Shown here one piece after another: positions 46,436 through 54,486 of a DNA stretch of 64,000 bases. The position numbers were made by a program, and so were the translations under genes. The DNA is from Yoonia sp. G8-12 (GTDB lineage Bacteria; Pseudomonadota; Alphaproteobacteria; Rhodobacterales; Rhodobacteraceae). The DNA lies in assembly GCF_038443675.1 (NCBI RefSeq), contig NZ_CP151762.1, positions 62,001-126,000 on the forward strand. The letters are read 5' to 3'. Numbering within the stretch: position 1 is the stretch's first letter; each line of letters opens with the position of its first letter. The notes under the pieces are model-generated. The model worked only from the letters and a program-made list of their open reading frames with translations, searched no databases and was not told the DNA's origin.

Positions 46436-47126
46436 TCAAAAGGCGGCGGACAATGAGTTCATTCAGGCGAATCTGACAGATGCAACCGGAGACGCAATGG
46501 GTGGTTTCTGTGTAGGCGTCTGGCTCGCACGAGAAAATGGGGCAAGGCTTAACGTCAGATGGAAAGCATATAGTTGTATTGCGCTAGGGCGAGGGTGAGC
46601 GGTGTTGAGCGCATAGCATCGCAAGAGCCATAGGGCTTTCTTGTGTAGGGCCGTTAAATTGGACCCCATCGCAGAGCCTTAAGAGTTTTCAGGGCTCAGG
46701 TCAGGTGATTTTTTCTCACATCGCCGTCCACTATTGATCATCAGGGCCCTTGCGGACCTCGGTTACGCCGCTGCATTGGGCCAAATCACCACTCCGCCAG
46801 CATCAAAGACGGCCCATGGCAAACCTCGATGCTTGGCGCATCAAACGGCGGATTTGGGCTCATTGCCGAAGTGTCGATTTGTCGATGCGTGCGCTTGCAG
46901 CAAGGATAATGCTGCAACTGCGTAAATTTTCATGCAGTTTCGCAGCAGGAAAAGTGGTCATTCAAAAAAATCGCGGCGAAGATAAAAGGCGAAAGGCTCA
47001 GGTGTGGCTTGTTGCGGCGCGATGCAGTCTTAGAAATGCTGACTGCACGCGCGTCCAAGGACGCCAATCCAATGCTATGCTTTTGGCGTTAGCGCGGTGC
47101 TGACGGCTGGGTTTGGAGGGCACATC
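46436..47126. other. Gene-poor stretch upstream of an integrase remnant
   Basis: Some 690 bp without a supportable gene. Short frames on both strands lack family similarity and ribosome sites. The region is more AT-rich than its surroundings and leads into a broken integrase, so it is probably debris of a mobile element. No terminal inverted repeats were found by eye. Confidence 0.4.
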
Positions 47127-47448
47127 ATGCTAGGAGTCCAACTTCCTGCAGTCACCCCTAAGCGCAAAGCATGGAACAAAGGTCGGATCATCGGGCATAA
47201 ACGGCCGCTGCTTCCCAAACAAGTCTGGGCAATCCGCGCGCCTCGCACTTGCAGGTTACCTTCGCGACCTAGCGCTGTTCAACGTAGTGATTGATAGTAA
47301 GCTGCGGGGCTGCGATCTCGTCAAACTCACCGTGACTGACTTGGTCAAAGATGATCGCGTTCGCGAACGCGTTTCTGTGATCCAAAGCAAGACCAACAAG
47401 CCGGTTCAGTTTGAATTGATTGAAAACACTCGAGATGCCGACATTTAA
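47127..47448 (+). pseudogene. Truncated, frameshifted tyrosine-type recombinase/integrase
   Basis: From ATG 47127 the frame reads …KRKAWNKGRIIGHKRPLLPK and then QVWAIR. After a shift near 47235-47265 the next frame gives RDLALFNVVIDSKLRGCDLV, then KLTVTDL and VIQSKTNKPVQFELIENTR, closing at TAA 47446-47448. This is the N-terminal half of a small integrase family widespread in Proteobacteria (about 210 residues when intact), including the first catalytic Arg region (KLRGCDLVKL). The C-terminal half with the HxxR and Tyr boxes is missing. Confidence 0.75.
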
Positions 47449-47715
47449 GCGATTTCGGCGAAGGGTGCTGGCCGTTCGCCGAGGTCTTGGTGAGGTCTGC
47501 CTAATGGGCATATGACCATCAGGTCGCGGTGGATGCACAGATCAATTGCTGCAGTCGGCCATGGTCCGTGCATCATCAGCCTTTGGTCCAAATTGCGAAC
47601 GCATGCCCAAAGATCAAGCCGCATCCGGGAAAGCCCCAGACTGCCGGGATACTTTTCGAATCGGTTGAAATATTTTAGCGTCACGAAAGCGTTACATACT
47701 GGGGGTGGGTAAGCT

Positions 47716-47910
47716 ATGGACAGATATATTGCTGAAATGGATGAAGCGAACCGCATCGCTGCTGTTTGGGTCATGAAGAAAACGGCACGCGGGCCACGCG
47801 TTTTTGATCCTGCAAAGCACATTTTTGATCCGCAACATCCTGCCGAGTTCATAGGTGCGCCACTGCAAGATATCGTCAGTTGGTTGGATTCCAAAAACCA
47901 GATAAACTAG
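47716..47910 (+). CDS. Small hypothetical protein
   Basis: A 64-residue frame starting MDRYIAEMDEANRIAAVW, with balanced protein-like composition and a Trp-containing C-terminus (DIVSWLDSKNQIN). Only a weak purine stretch precedes the ATG. It lies between the integrase remnant and arsenate operon copy 2 and has no family I recognise. An overlapping minus-strand frame of 149 codons looks like a shadow. Confidence 0.4.
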   Translation: MDRYIAEMDEANRIAAVWVMKKTARGPRVFDPAKHIFDPQHPAEFIGAPLQDIVSWLDSKNQIN

Positions 47911-48059
47911 CTTTTCTGGTTAATGGCGCCAACTGGAAACCAGAGGGCAAACCCGCAGCGCAGTTAATCCAAGATCGCGTATGCGCCACTCTTTACTGAG
48001 ATGCCGTTCCGGTGAGCGGGGGCGCATTTTTACAAAACCTTCATTTTGATTTGGCCCGT

Positions 48060-48079
48060 ACTTCAAGTATTCATGAAGT
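48060..48079 (+). promoter_or_regulatory. Probable ArsR operator of ars copy 2
   Basis: An inverted repeat ACTTCA-N8-TGAAGT ends exactly one base before the arsRC ATG at 48080. It resembles the repeat at 10818-10840 before copy 1 (TTCATGAA core). Its place suggests a leaderless or very short 5' untranslated region and repression by the encoded ArsR domain. Confidence 0.6.
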
Positions 48080-48919
48080 ATGGATAAATTAATTCCCGAC
48101 CGCCTCTCAACGCTTGGCCATCCGCAACGGCTTGCCGTGTTCCGGCTGCTCATGCGGCGCTATCCAGACCGTGTTCCTGCGACGGAACTCGCCAATGCTC
48201 TCGACCTCAAGCCCAATACGCTTTCCAGCTATGTGTCCGCACTGATGCAAACCGGTCTGATCAGCCAAGAGCGGGTCGGCACATCGCTGCGTTACGCGGT
48301 GGATATGGAGGCGACGCAAGCGATGATTGGGTTCCTTCTTCACGACTGTTGTCGCGGGCGGCCCGAAATTTGTTCTTCTCTCCCGAATGATGCCACGCAT
48401 AGGACGCCTGAAATGACCGACCAAAAATTCAATGTCTTGTTCATCTGCACCGGCAATTCCGCCCGCTCAATCTTTGCCGAAGCCATCCTGCGCGACCTCG
48501 CCCCTGATCGCTTCAATGTCTATTCAGCAGGCACCACGCCCAATTCAGACCTGAACCCCTTCGCGTTGGAGGTGTTGAAGCACAACGGCCATGACGTGTC
48601 AGCTTTGCGCGCAAAGAACATCGGCGAATTTCAGACCGAGGATGCGCCGGCCCTCGATTTTGTCTTCACCGTTTGTGATCAAGCCGCCAATGAGGAATGC
48701 CCCGCGTGGCAGGGGCAGACGATCAGTGCCCACTGGGGCCTGCCTGATCCGGTCAAGGTTGAGGGCACGGATGCAGAAAAGAGCCTCGCGTTCCGTAAGA
48801 CCTATGGCGCGTTGCGCAACCGCATGACGGGGTTTACCGCCCTGCCGATTGCGTCACTGGATCGTATTTCCCTTCAAAAGGCCGTGGATGATATCGGCCA
48901 AATCAAAGACAAAGGATAG
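48080..48919 (+). CDS. ArsR-ArsC fusion: arsenic-responsive repressor with arsenate reductase domain, copy 2
   Basis: A 279-residue fusion. The ArsR winged helix (residues 1-88) ends in the candidate arsenite-sensing cysteines C90, C91 and C98 (DCCRGRPEIC). The reductase domain (about 115-275) has P-loop C123-TGNSA-R129, the C199/C207 pair (VCDQAANEEC) expected for a thioredoxin-coupled redox relay, and PDP at 222-224. No Acr3 or ArsB arsenite pump is visible nearby, so the fate of reduced arsenic is unclear; the reductase half may also serve as a sensor. It leads the operon with gapdh and arsJ. Confidence 0.93.
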   Translation: MDKLIPDRLSTLGHPQRLAVFRLLMRRYPDRVPATELANALDLKPNTLSSYVSALMQTGLISQERVGTSLRYAVDMEATQAMIGFLLHDCCRGRPEICSSLPNDATHRTPEMTDQKFNVLFICTGNSARSIFAEAILRDLAPDRFNVYSAGTTPNSDLNPFALEVLKHNGHDVSALRAKNIGEFQTEDAPALDFVFTVCDQAANEECPAWQGQTISAHWGLPDPVKVEGTDAEKSLAFRKTYGALRNRMTGFTALPIASLDRISLQKAVDDIGQIKDKG

Positions 48920-48923
48920 ACCC

Positions 48924-49922
48924 ATGACAGTCTACGCACTCAACGGCCTTGGCCGGATTGGTAAGCTCGCCCTGAAACCCCTGTTGGCACGGGGGGCAAA
49001 GATCGCGTGGATCAACGATGCGGTGGGTGATCCCGAAATGCATGCGCACCTGCTGGAGTTTGATACGGTGCATGGGCGCTGGGACGCCGAATTTGCCAAT
49101 GATGACGACAGCGTCACCATTGATGGCATGCGCCTTCCGTTTATCGGGACACGTGACATCGCCGATCTGCCGCTGGACGGTGTCGATGTGGTGATCGACT
49201 GCACCGGCGTGTTTAAGAGCGAGGCCAAGATCGCGCCCTACTTTGAGGCAGGTGTGAAGAAGGTCGTTGTGTCCGCCCCGGTCAAGGACGGTGATGCGGC
49301 CAATATAGTCTACGGCGTGAACGACGACATCTATGATGCGGACCGCCATAGGATTGTGACCGCAGCCAGCTGCACGACGAACTGCCTTGCCCCCGTGGTG
49401 AAGGTCATCCACGAAAATCTTACGATCAAACATGGATCCATCACCACGATCCATGATGTGACGAACACACAGACCATCGTGGATCGCCCCGCCAAAGATT
49501 TGCGCCGCGCCCGCTCAGCGCTCAACTCGCTGATCCCGACAACGACGGGCAGTGCGACGGCGATCACGCTGATCTACCCCGAACTCAAGGGGCGGTTGAA
49601 CGGCCACGCGGTGCGTGTGCCACTGCTGAATGCCTCATTGACCGACTGTGTGTTCGAGGTGGAACGCGCAACGACGGCGGAAGAGGTCAACGCCCTTTTC
49701 AAAGCGGCCTCCGAGGGTGAATTGAACGGCATTCTTGGCTACGAGGAACGCCCGCTGGTGTCGACGGATTACACCAATGATGAACGCTCAAGCATCGTGG
49801 ATGCGCTATCGACCATGGTGATTAACGGCACGCAGGTGAAAATCTATGCGTGGTATGACAATGAAATGGGCTACGCACACCGTTTGGTGGATGTGGCGTT
49901 CATGGTTGGGGACAGTCTGTGA
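48924..49922 (+). CDS. ArsJ-associated glyceraldehyde-3-phosphate dehydrogenase, copy 2
   Basis: A 332-residue GAPDH. NGLGRIGK at 7-14 binds NAD, catalytic Cys150 is in SCTTNC, and His177 in TTIHDVTNTQT. In ars operons the enzyme makes 1-arseno-3-phosphoglycerate from arsenate and glyceraldehyde-3-phosphate, which ArsJ exports. The start is ATG 48924, 4 bp after the arsRC stop. The TGA overlaps the GTG start of arsJ. Context rather than sequence separates it from the housekeeping enzyme. It is highly similar to copy 1 at 8986. Confidence 0.92.
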   Translation: MTVYALNGLGRIGKLALKPLLARGAKIAWINDAVGDPEMHAHLLEFDTVHGRWDAEFANDDDSVTIDGMRLPFIGTRDIADLPLDGVDVVIDCTGVFKSEAKIAPYFEAGVKKVVVSAPVKDGDAANIVYGVNDDIYDADRHRIVTAASCTTNCLAPVVKVIHENLTIKHGSITTIHDVTNTQTIVDRPAKDLRRARSALNSLIPTTTGSATAITLIYPELKGRLNGHAVRVPLLNASLTDCVFEVERATTAEEVNALFKAASEGELNGILGYEERPLVSTDYTNDERSSIVDALSTMVINGTQVKIYAWYDNEMGYAHRLVDVAFMVGDSL

Positions 49923-51183
49923 CCACAGCGCGGCCCGAGGGTCTTTCGGCCTACATCGCGGTAACAGCGGCGTACTGGGCGTTCATGCTGACCGACGGGG
50001 CGCTGCGGATGCTGGTGCTGTTGCATTTTCACACGCTGGGCTTTTCGCCCGTGCAGCTGGCCTATTTGTTTGTGCTCTACGAGATCGCAGGCATAGTGAC
50101 GAACCTGTGCGCAGGATGGATCGCGGCGCGGTTCGGGCTGACCTCAACGCTTTATGCGGGACTTGGGTTGCAGGTTGTCGCTTTGTTGGCGCTGGCGCAG
50201 CTTGATCCCGCATGGGCCGTTGGGGCGTCGGTGGTGTTTGTGATGTTGGTGCAGGGCGCGAGCGGTGTGGCCAAAGATCTGGCCAAGATGTCGTCCAAAT
50301 CTGCGGTCAAATTGCTGGCGCCTGCTGGTGATGCAGGGTTGTTCCGCTGGGTCGCCCTGCTGACGGGCTCCAAGAACATGGTCAAAGGTGTGGGGTTTCT
50401 GCTTGGTGCCGCGCTGCTGGCGACGGTGGGCTTTGTTGGTGCGGTGCTTGGAATGGCGGCGGTGTTGGCGGTGATCCTGATCGCGGTGTTAGTGTTCATG
50501 CCCGCGGGTCTGCCCAAAGGCCGCAAGGACGCAAAGTTCACAGAGGTCTTTTCCAAATCGCCCAACGTCAACTGGCTCAGTGCCGCGCGCGTGGTTCTGT
50601 TCGGGGCGCGTGATGTCTGGTTCGTGGTCGGGATCCCGATCTATTTCTACGCGGTTTTGTCGGATGGAACGACAGCAGGCAATCGCACGGCGTTCTTCTT
50701 GATCGGGACGTTTATGGCCTTGTGGGTCATCTTATACGGATTAGTGCAGGCCAATGCCCCGCGTATCCTGCGCGCCAAATCGCGCCCCACCGCTGAGCTG
50801 ATTGCAGCAGCACGAGGTTGGGCTTGGGCACTTGCGGTGGTACCGGCAATTTTGGCCGTGGCGGCTTTGGTTGCGGATGGTCCACAGAATTGGCTGACGC
50901 TCAGCGTGGTAGCAGGGCTGTTGGTGTTCGGGGCACTGTTTGCAGTGAACTCCTCGCTTCATTCTTTTTTGATCCTGTCCTTCACCAAGGCGGAACGCGT
51001 CACAATGGATGTGGGGTTCTACTACATGGCAAACGCAGCAGGACGCTTGATCGGGACGCTCGCGTCAGGGCTAAGCTATCAGATCGGGGGCTTCCCCTGA
51101 TGCTGGGGATCGCGGCAGGTATGGTCGCACTATCCGCCGTCGCGGTGAGCTTTCTGACATCTGAAGAGGCGCAAGCGGCATGA
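49919..51183 (+). CDS. arsJ: ArsJ, organoarsenical (1-arseno-3-phosphoglycerate) efflux MFS permease, 3' frameshift as written
   Basis: A 12-helix MFS permease starting with GTG 49919. Typical ArsJ stretches include YWAFMLTDGALRMLVLLHFH at the first helix and KDLAKMSSKSAVKLL mid-protein. As written it stops at 51100 after …SYQIGGFP (393 residues). Adding one G to the G5 run at 51086-51090 gives QIGGLPLMLGIAAG and an end at 51181-51183, 421 residues, overlapping the next gene by ATGA. Copy 1 has the same ending pattern (LGGLALMLA). Probably functional in the true sequence. Confidence 0.88.
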
Positions 51184-52112
51184 CGCAGTTGAGTACACTT
51201 GGCGGCGCGACGCTTTCGCCTTTGTGTTTTGGCACCATGCAATTTGGTGGCACAGCTGATGCCGGGGCGAGCCGGGCCATGTTTGACGCCTGTCGCGAGG
51301 CGGGTGTGAACCATTTTGACACAGCACATGTTTACACAGGCGGTGCGTCCGAGACGCTATTGGGTCAGTTCATAAAAGGTGAGCGGGACAATATCTATGT
51401 CGCGACCAAGGTCGCCTATACGGGCGGTGCGGGCAGAGAGAACATCAACGCGACCTTTGCGGCATCCCAAAAGCGGCTTCAACTGGATTGCATTGATCTG
51501 CTGTATTTGCACCGCTTTGACCCAGGCACCCCATTGAGCGAAACATTTGAGGCGCTCGCGCGGTTGCAGCAAGCTGGAAAAATTCGCCACATCGGCGTGT
51601 CCAACTATGCGGCTTGGCAAGTGGTGAAAGCGCAGGGGGTGGCCGCAACGCTGGGCACCCGCATTGATATGATCCAGCCCATGTATTCATTGGTTAAACG
51701 TCAGGCGGAAGTTGAGCTGTTGCCGATGGTCAAATCTGAATGCATCGGAGTCGCTGCATATTCCCCTCTTGGTGCGGGGCTGTTGACTGGCAAAGACACC
51801 CGGCGCGGAGACGGACGGCTTGCCACAGACAGCCGATATGCCGCGCGGTATGGACAGCCGTGGATGCACAAGACCGCGCAAAATTTTGCAGCGCTTGCCA
51901 CGCAGATGCAGATGGATCCCGCGACCCTTGCCGTGGCGTGGGCGGCACATCACCCAAGCATAACCTGCCCGATTATCAGTGCCCGATCGCTTGACCAGCT
52001 GCGACCATCGCTGGCCGCTGCACAGATACACTTAAGTGACGCAGACTACGCACGGATCACTTCCCTCAGCCAAACACCGGCCCCAGCAACGGACCGCCTT
52101 GAGGAGGCCTAG
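51180..52112 (+). CDS. Aldo/keto reductase
   Basis: A 310-residue TIM-barrel NADPH-dependent reductase. Catalytic residues are visible: Asp in NHFDTAHVY with Tyr four residues on, Lys in VATKVAY and His in LYLHRFD. SPLGAGLLTGK and SARSLDQLRPSL match the family cofactor loops. Its ATG overlaps the repaired arsJ stop (ATGA), so it is co-translated with the arsenate operon, whereas copy 1 has no such gene. Its part in arsenic handling is unknown; it may reduce aldehydes arising from stress. Confidence 0.88.
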   Translation: MTQLSTLGGATLSPLCFGTMQFGGTADAGASRAMFDACREAGVNHFDTAHVYTGGASETLLGQFIKGERDNIYVATKVAYTGGAGRENINATFAASQKRLQLDCIDLLYLHRFDPGTPLSETFEALARLQQAGKIRHIGVSNYAAWQVVKAQGVAATLGTRIDMIQPMYSLVKRQAEVELLPMVKSECIGVAAYSPLGAGLLTGKDTRRGDGRLATDSRYAARYGQPWMHKTAQNFAALATQMQMDPATLAVAWAAHHPSITCPIISARSLDQLRPSLAAAQIHLSDADYARITSLSQTPAPATDRLEEA

Positions 52113-52118
52113 CCGTGT

Positions 52119-52412
52119 TCATGCCGGCGCAGGCGTCAGCTCCTCCCAGTGTTCGCCCATCGCAATGATGCAGGACGTGCCATTGGTGTAGGTTTGGACC
52201 AAGGTCCAATCCTGCGTGCGCGGGTCAATCCAGACCTCAAGCAATGTCTCGGGTCCACGCAGGCCAAAGGCGCGGCGTTCGGCCCGCATCACAGTGCTCA
52301 GCATCCGCTCCAACCGTGCGCTGTCATCGCATGTCACATCTGCCGTTGGCGTTTGTGCCACGGTGGGACACCCGATGATGCCCACAAGGAAAGCAAAGAT
52401 ATAGCGCGTCAT
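52119..52412 (-). CDS. Small exported hypothetical protein
   Basis: A 97-residue protein with a clear Sec signal peptide (MTRYIFAFLVGIIGCPTVAQ, cut near residue 20). The mature part has two cysteines (VTCDD and GTSCII) that could form a disulfide, and a GEHWEEL end. It converges with the aldo/keto reductase gene. I do not recognise a named family. A periplasmic role is likely from the signal peptide. Confidence 0.65.
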   Translation of the reverse strand: MTRYIFAFLVGIIGCPTVAQTPTADVTCDDSARLERMLSTVMRAERRAFGLRGPETLLEVWIDPRTQDWTLVQTYTNGTSCIIAMGEHWEELTPAPA

Positions 52413-52533
52413 AGCACCACTCTAACCAGCGAAGAGTTAATGTAACAAGTATATGACAAAATTATCCTGGCGTTTGTTGCAATAGAGATTTGCCACGCAA
52501 AGTGCAGCCGTTGACTTGTCTGCCCCGCACCGA

Positions 52534-52588
52534 CCGTCACGCAACCTTTAAGAAATCATCAAAAATCTGATTCAAAACTGTCACCCAA
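52534..52588 (+). promoter_or_regulatory. Direct repeats, candidate PhoB sites before phnC
   Basis: Two copies of C(C/T)GTCAC(G/C)CAA lie at 52534-52544 and 52578-52588, 44 bp apart, about four helical turns, and 49 bp before the phnC start. TGTCAC is the core of alphaproteobacterial Pho boxes. Phosphate-starvation control of this operon would fit. The call is tentative because the spacing is not that of a standard single Pho box. Confidence 0.4.
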
Positions 52589-52636
52589 GTGTTGAATTGC
52601 AGGCTTAACAACTCCGAGAACGCATCGGGGGATGAC

Positions 52637-53452
52637 ATGCTCAGCATTAGCGGACTCACTAAACAGTTTGGCGACAAGATCGCCGTAGACGCTGCCAATA
52701 TTCAGATTGATGAACCGGCGATGATTGGAATTATCGGTCGTTCCGGCGCTGGAAAGTCCACTCTTCTGCGGATGCTCAACCGGCTGAGCGACGCGTCGAC
52801 TGGCGAAATACTGTTTCAGGGCGAAGACGTGACAGCGATGCGTGGTGCCGCGCGTCGCCAGTGGCAGTCGCGCTGCGCGATGATCTTTCAACAATTCAAT
52901 TTGGTGCCGCGCATGGATGTGGTGTCGAATGTGTTGCACGGCACTTTGAACCGCCGCTCAACGCTGGCGACCATGTTCAACCTTTATCCGCAGTCCGACA
53001 TTCACAAAGCCATCGATATTCTGGACCGTCTTGGTATCGCTGAACAGGCCCCGAAACGCGCAGAGGCCCTGTCAGGTGGCCAGCAGCAACGTGTCGCGAT
53101 TGCCCGCGCGCTGATGCAGGACCCCGCAATCATTCTGGCGGACGAACCAATTGCTTCGCTTGATCCAATGAACGCGCAGGTCGTGATGCAATCCTTGCGC
53201 GACATTCACGAAGAGGATGGCCGCATGGTCATCGCCAATTTGCACACATTGGATACGGCACGGCGTTACTGTGACCGCGTGATTGGTATGCGCGATGGGC
53301 GCATCGTCTTTGACGGTACGCCCGCACAACTCACAACCGGTGTCGCACGCGACATCTATGGGGCGGGCGCGGACTTTTCCGAAGCTGCCACATCAACCGA
53401 AATCGAAACGCTGGACAGACCTGAGCCGCCTAAAATCGAGGCCTACGCCTGA
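52637..53452 (+). CDS. phnC: Phosphonate ABC transporter ATP-binding protein PhnC
   Basis: A 271-residue ATPase with Walker A GRSGAGKST near residue 36, FQQFNLVPRMDVVSNVLHG (PhnC-specific region after the Q-loop), signature LSGGQQQRVAIARA and Walker B IILADEPIASLDP. I chose ATG 52637 (MLSISGLTKQFG) with GGGGGA just upstream. The substrate-binding and permease genes follow. It powers uptake of phosphonates, possibly also of phosphite or phosphate esters. Confidence 0.93.
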   Translation: MLSISGLTKQFGDKIAVDAANIQIDEPAMIGIIGRSGAGKSTLLRMLNRLSDASTGEILFQGEDVTAMRGAARRQWQSRCAMIFQQFNLVPRMDVVSNVLHGTLNRRSTLATMFNLYPQSDIHKAIDILDRLGIAEQAPKRAEALSGGQQQRVAIARALMQDPAIILADEPIASLDPMNAQVVMQSLRDIHEEDGRMVIANLHTLDTARRYCDRVIGMRDGRIVFDGTPAQLTTGVARDIYGAGADFSEAATSTEIETLDRPEPPKIEAYA

Positions 53453-53464
53453 GCCAGATAACCC

Positions 53465-53489
53465 GCGCCCCCATATGAAACAGGGGCGC
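53465..53489 (+). terminator. Intercistronic hairpin between phnC and phnD
   Basis: A 7-bp GC stem (53465-53471 and 53483-53489) with an 11-base loop, 12 bp after the phnC stop. No T run is present. It may protect the 5' end of the phnD message rather than terminate transcription. Confidence 0.4.
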
Positions 53490-53513
53490 TCAAATCCCTC
53501 CATGGAGACACTG

Positions 53514-54419
53514 ATGAAAAAGTTTATCGCTGCCGCGTTGGCAACTACGGCCTTGGCCACCCCTACCTTTGCACAAGAAATTACTGAATTCCGTATCGGC
53601 ATTCTTGGTGGTGAGAACGCGCAGGACCGTATGAACAACTATTCCTGCATGCAGGAATACACCACCGAAGCGCTTGGCGTGGAAACAAAGCTGTTCGCCC
53701 CTGCCGATTACAACGGTGTTATTCAGGGCCTGCTGGGCGGCACAATCGACATGGCATGGCTTGGCGCATCAGCCTACGCCGCCACATATCTGCAGAACCC
53801 GGACGCGGTTGAGCCCGTTCTGGTCAAGCAAAACCTTGACGGCTCGATCGGCTATCACTCCATCGGTTTTGCCCGTGTGGACAGTGGTATCGAAGCTCTT
53901 GAAGACGTCCAGGGCAAAGTCTTTGGTTTTGGTGACCCGAACTCTACGTCCGGCTATTTGATCCCATCTATCGAAATTCCACAGGCGACAGGTGCTACGA
54001 TGGAATCCGGCGATTATTTCGGTGAGGTGAAGTTCACCGGTGGCCATGAGCAGACGATCATTGCCGTGGCAAATGGCGACATCGACGCGGGCGTAACTTG
54101 GGCTGACGCGCAGGGTGAATGGGAAGACGGCTATAACTCGGGTGCACTGCGCCGTGCGGTTGATGCGGGTCTTGTTGACATGAACGACCTGCAACAGATC
54201 TGGATCTCTAACGTGATCCCTGAAGGTCCGGTTGTTCTGCGCGCCGACCTGCCAGAAGACGTCAAGGCGACGATGACCGAATTGGTCGACACGCTTTATG
54301 AGCGTGATCAGGAATGCGCCTACGGTGTCGCTGCGGGCGATACGCTTGGCTTCGTGCCGGTCACCCACGAAACATACGAAAGCATCGTTGCTGCCCGTCA
54401 GTCTGTGATTGGCAACTAA
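53514..54419 (+). CDS. phnD: Phosphonate ABC transporter substrate-binding protein PhnD
   Basis: A 301-residue periplasmic binder with a signal peptide (about residues 1-21, cut after TFAQ). The mature start EITEFRIGILGGENAQDR matches PhnD, and GFGDPNSTSGYLIPSI contains the serine/threonine phosphonate-binding motif (D-P-x-S-T-S-G). Family-typical VTWADAQGEW follows. ATG 53514 has GGAGA about 8 bp upstream. An attenuator-like terminator separates it from the permease genes. Confidence 0.94.
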   Translation: MKKFIAAALATTALATPTFAQEITEFRIGILGGENAQDRMNNYSCMQEYTTEALGVETKLFAPADYNGVIQGLLGGTIDMAWLGASAYAATYLQNPDAVEPVLVKQNLDGSIGYHSIGFARVDSGIEALEDVQGKVFGFGDPNSTSGYLIPSIEIPQATGATMESGDYFGEVKFTGGHEQTIIAVANGDIDAGVTWADAQGEWEDGYNSGALRRAVDAGLVDMNDLQQIWISNVIPEGPVVLRADLPEDVKATMTELVDTLYERDQECAYGVAAGDTLGFVPVTHETYESIVAARQSVIGN

Positions 54420-54436
54420 GATATTTTCATGACGAC

Positions 54437-54473
54437 ACCGGTCGCCTTCGCATGCAGGGCGGCCGGTATTTTT
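54437..54473 (+). terminator. Attenuator-type terminator after phnD
   Basis: A 10-bp stem with one wobble pair (54437-54446 and 54458-54467), an 11-base loop and ATTTTT directly after. It lies between phnD and the first permease gene, so it likely makes the binder message more abundant than that of the membrane parts. Confidence 0.7.
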
Positions 54474-54486
54474 GTGCGGGGACACC

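Noticed and set aside
47445..47894. A 149-codon minus-strand frame beside the integrase remnant.
   Set aside because: No family match or ribosome site, and it overlaps a more protein-like plus-strand frame; at most debris.
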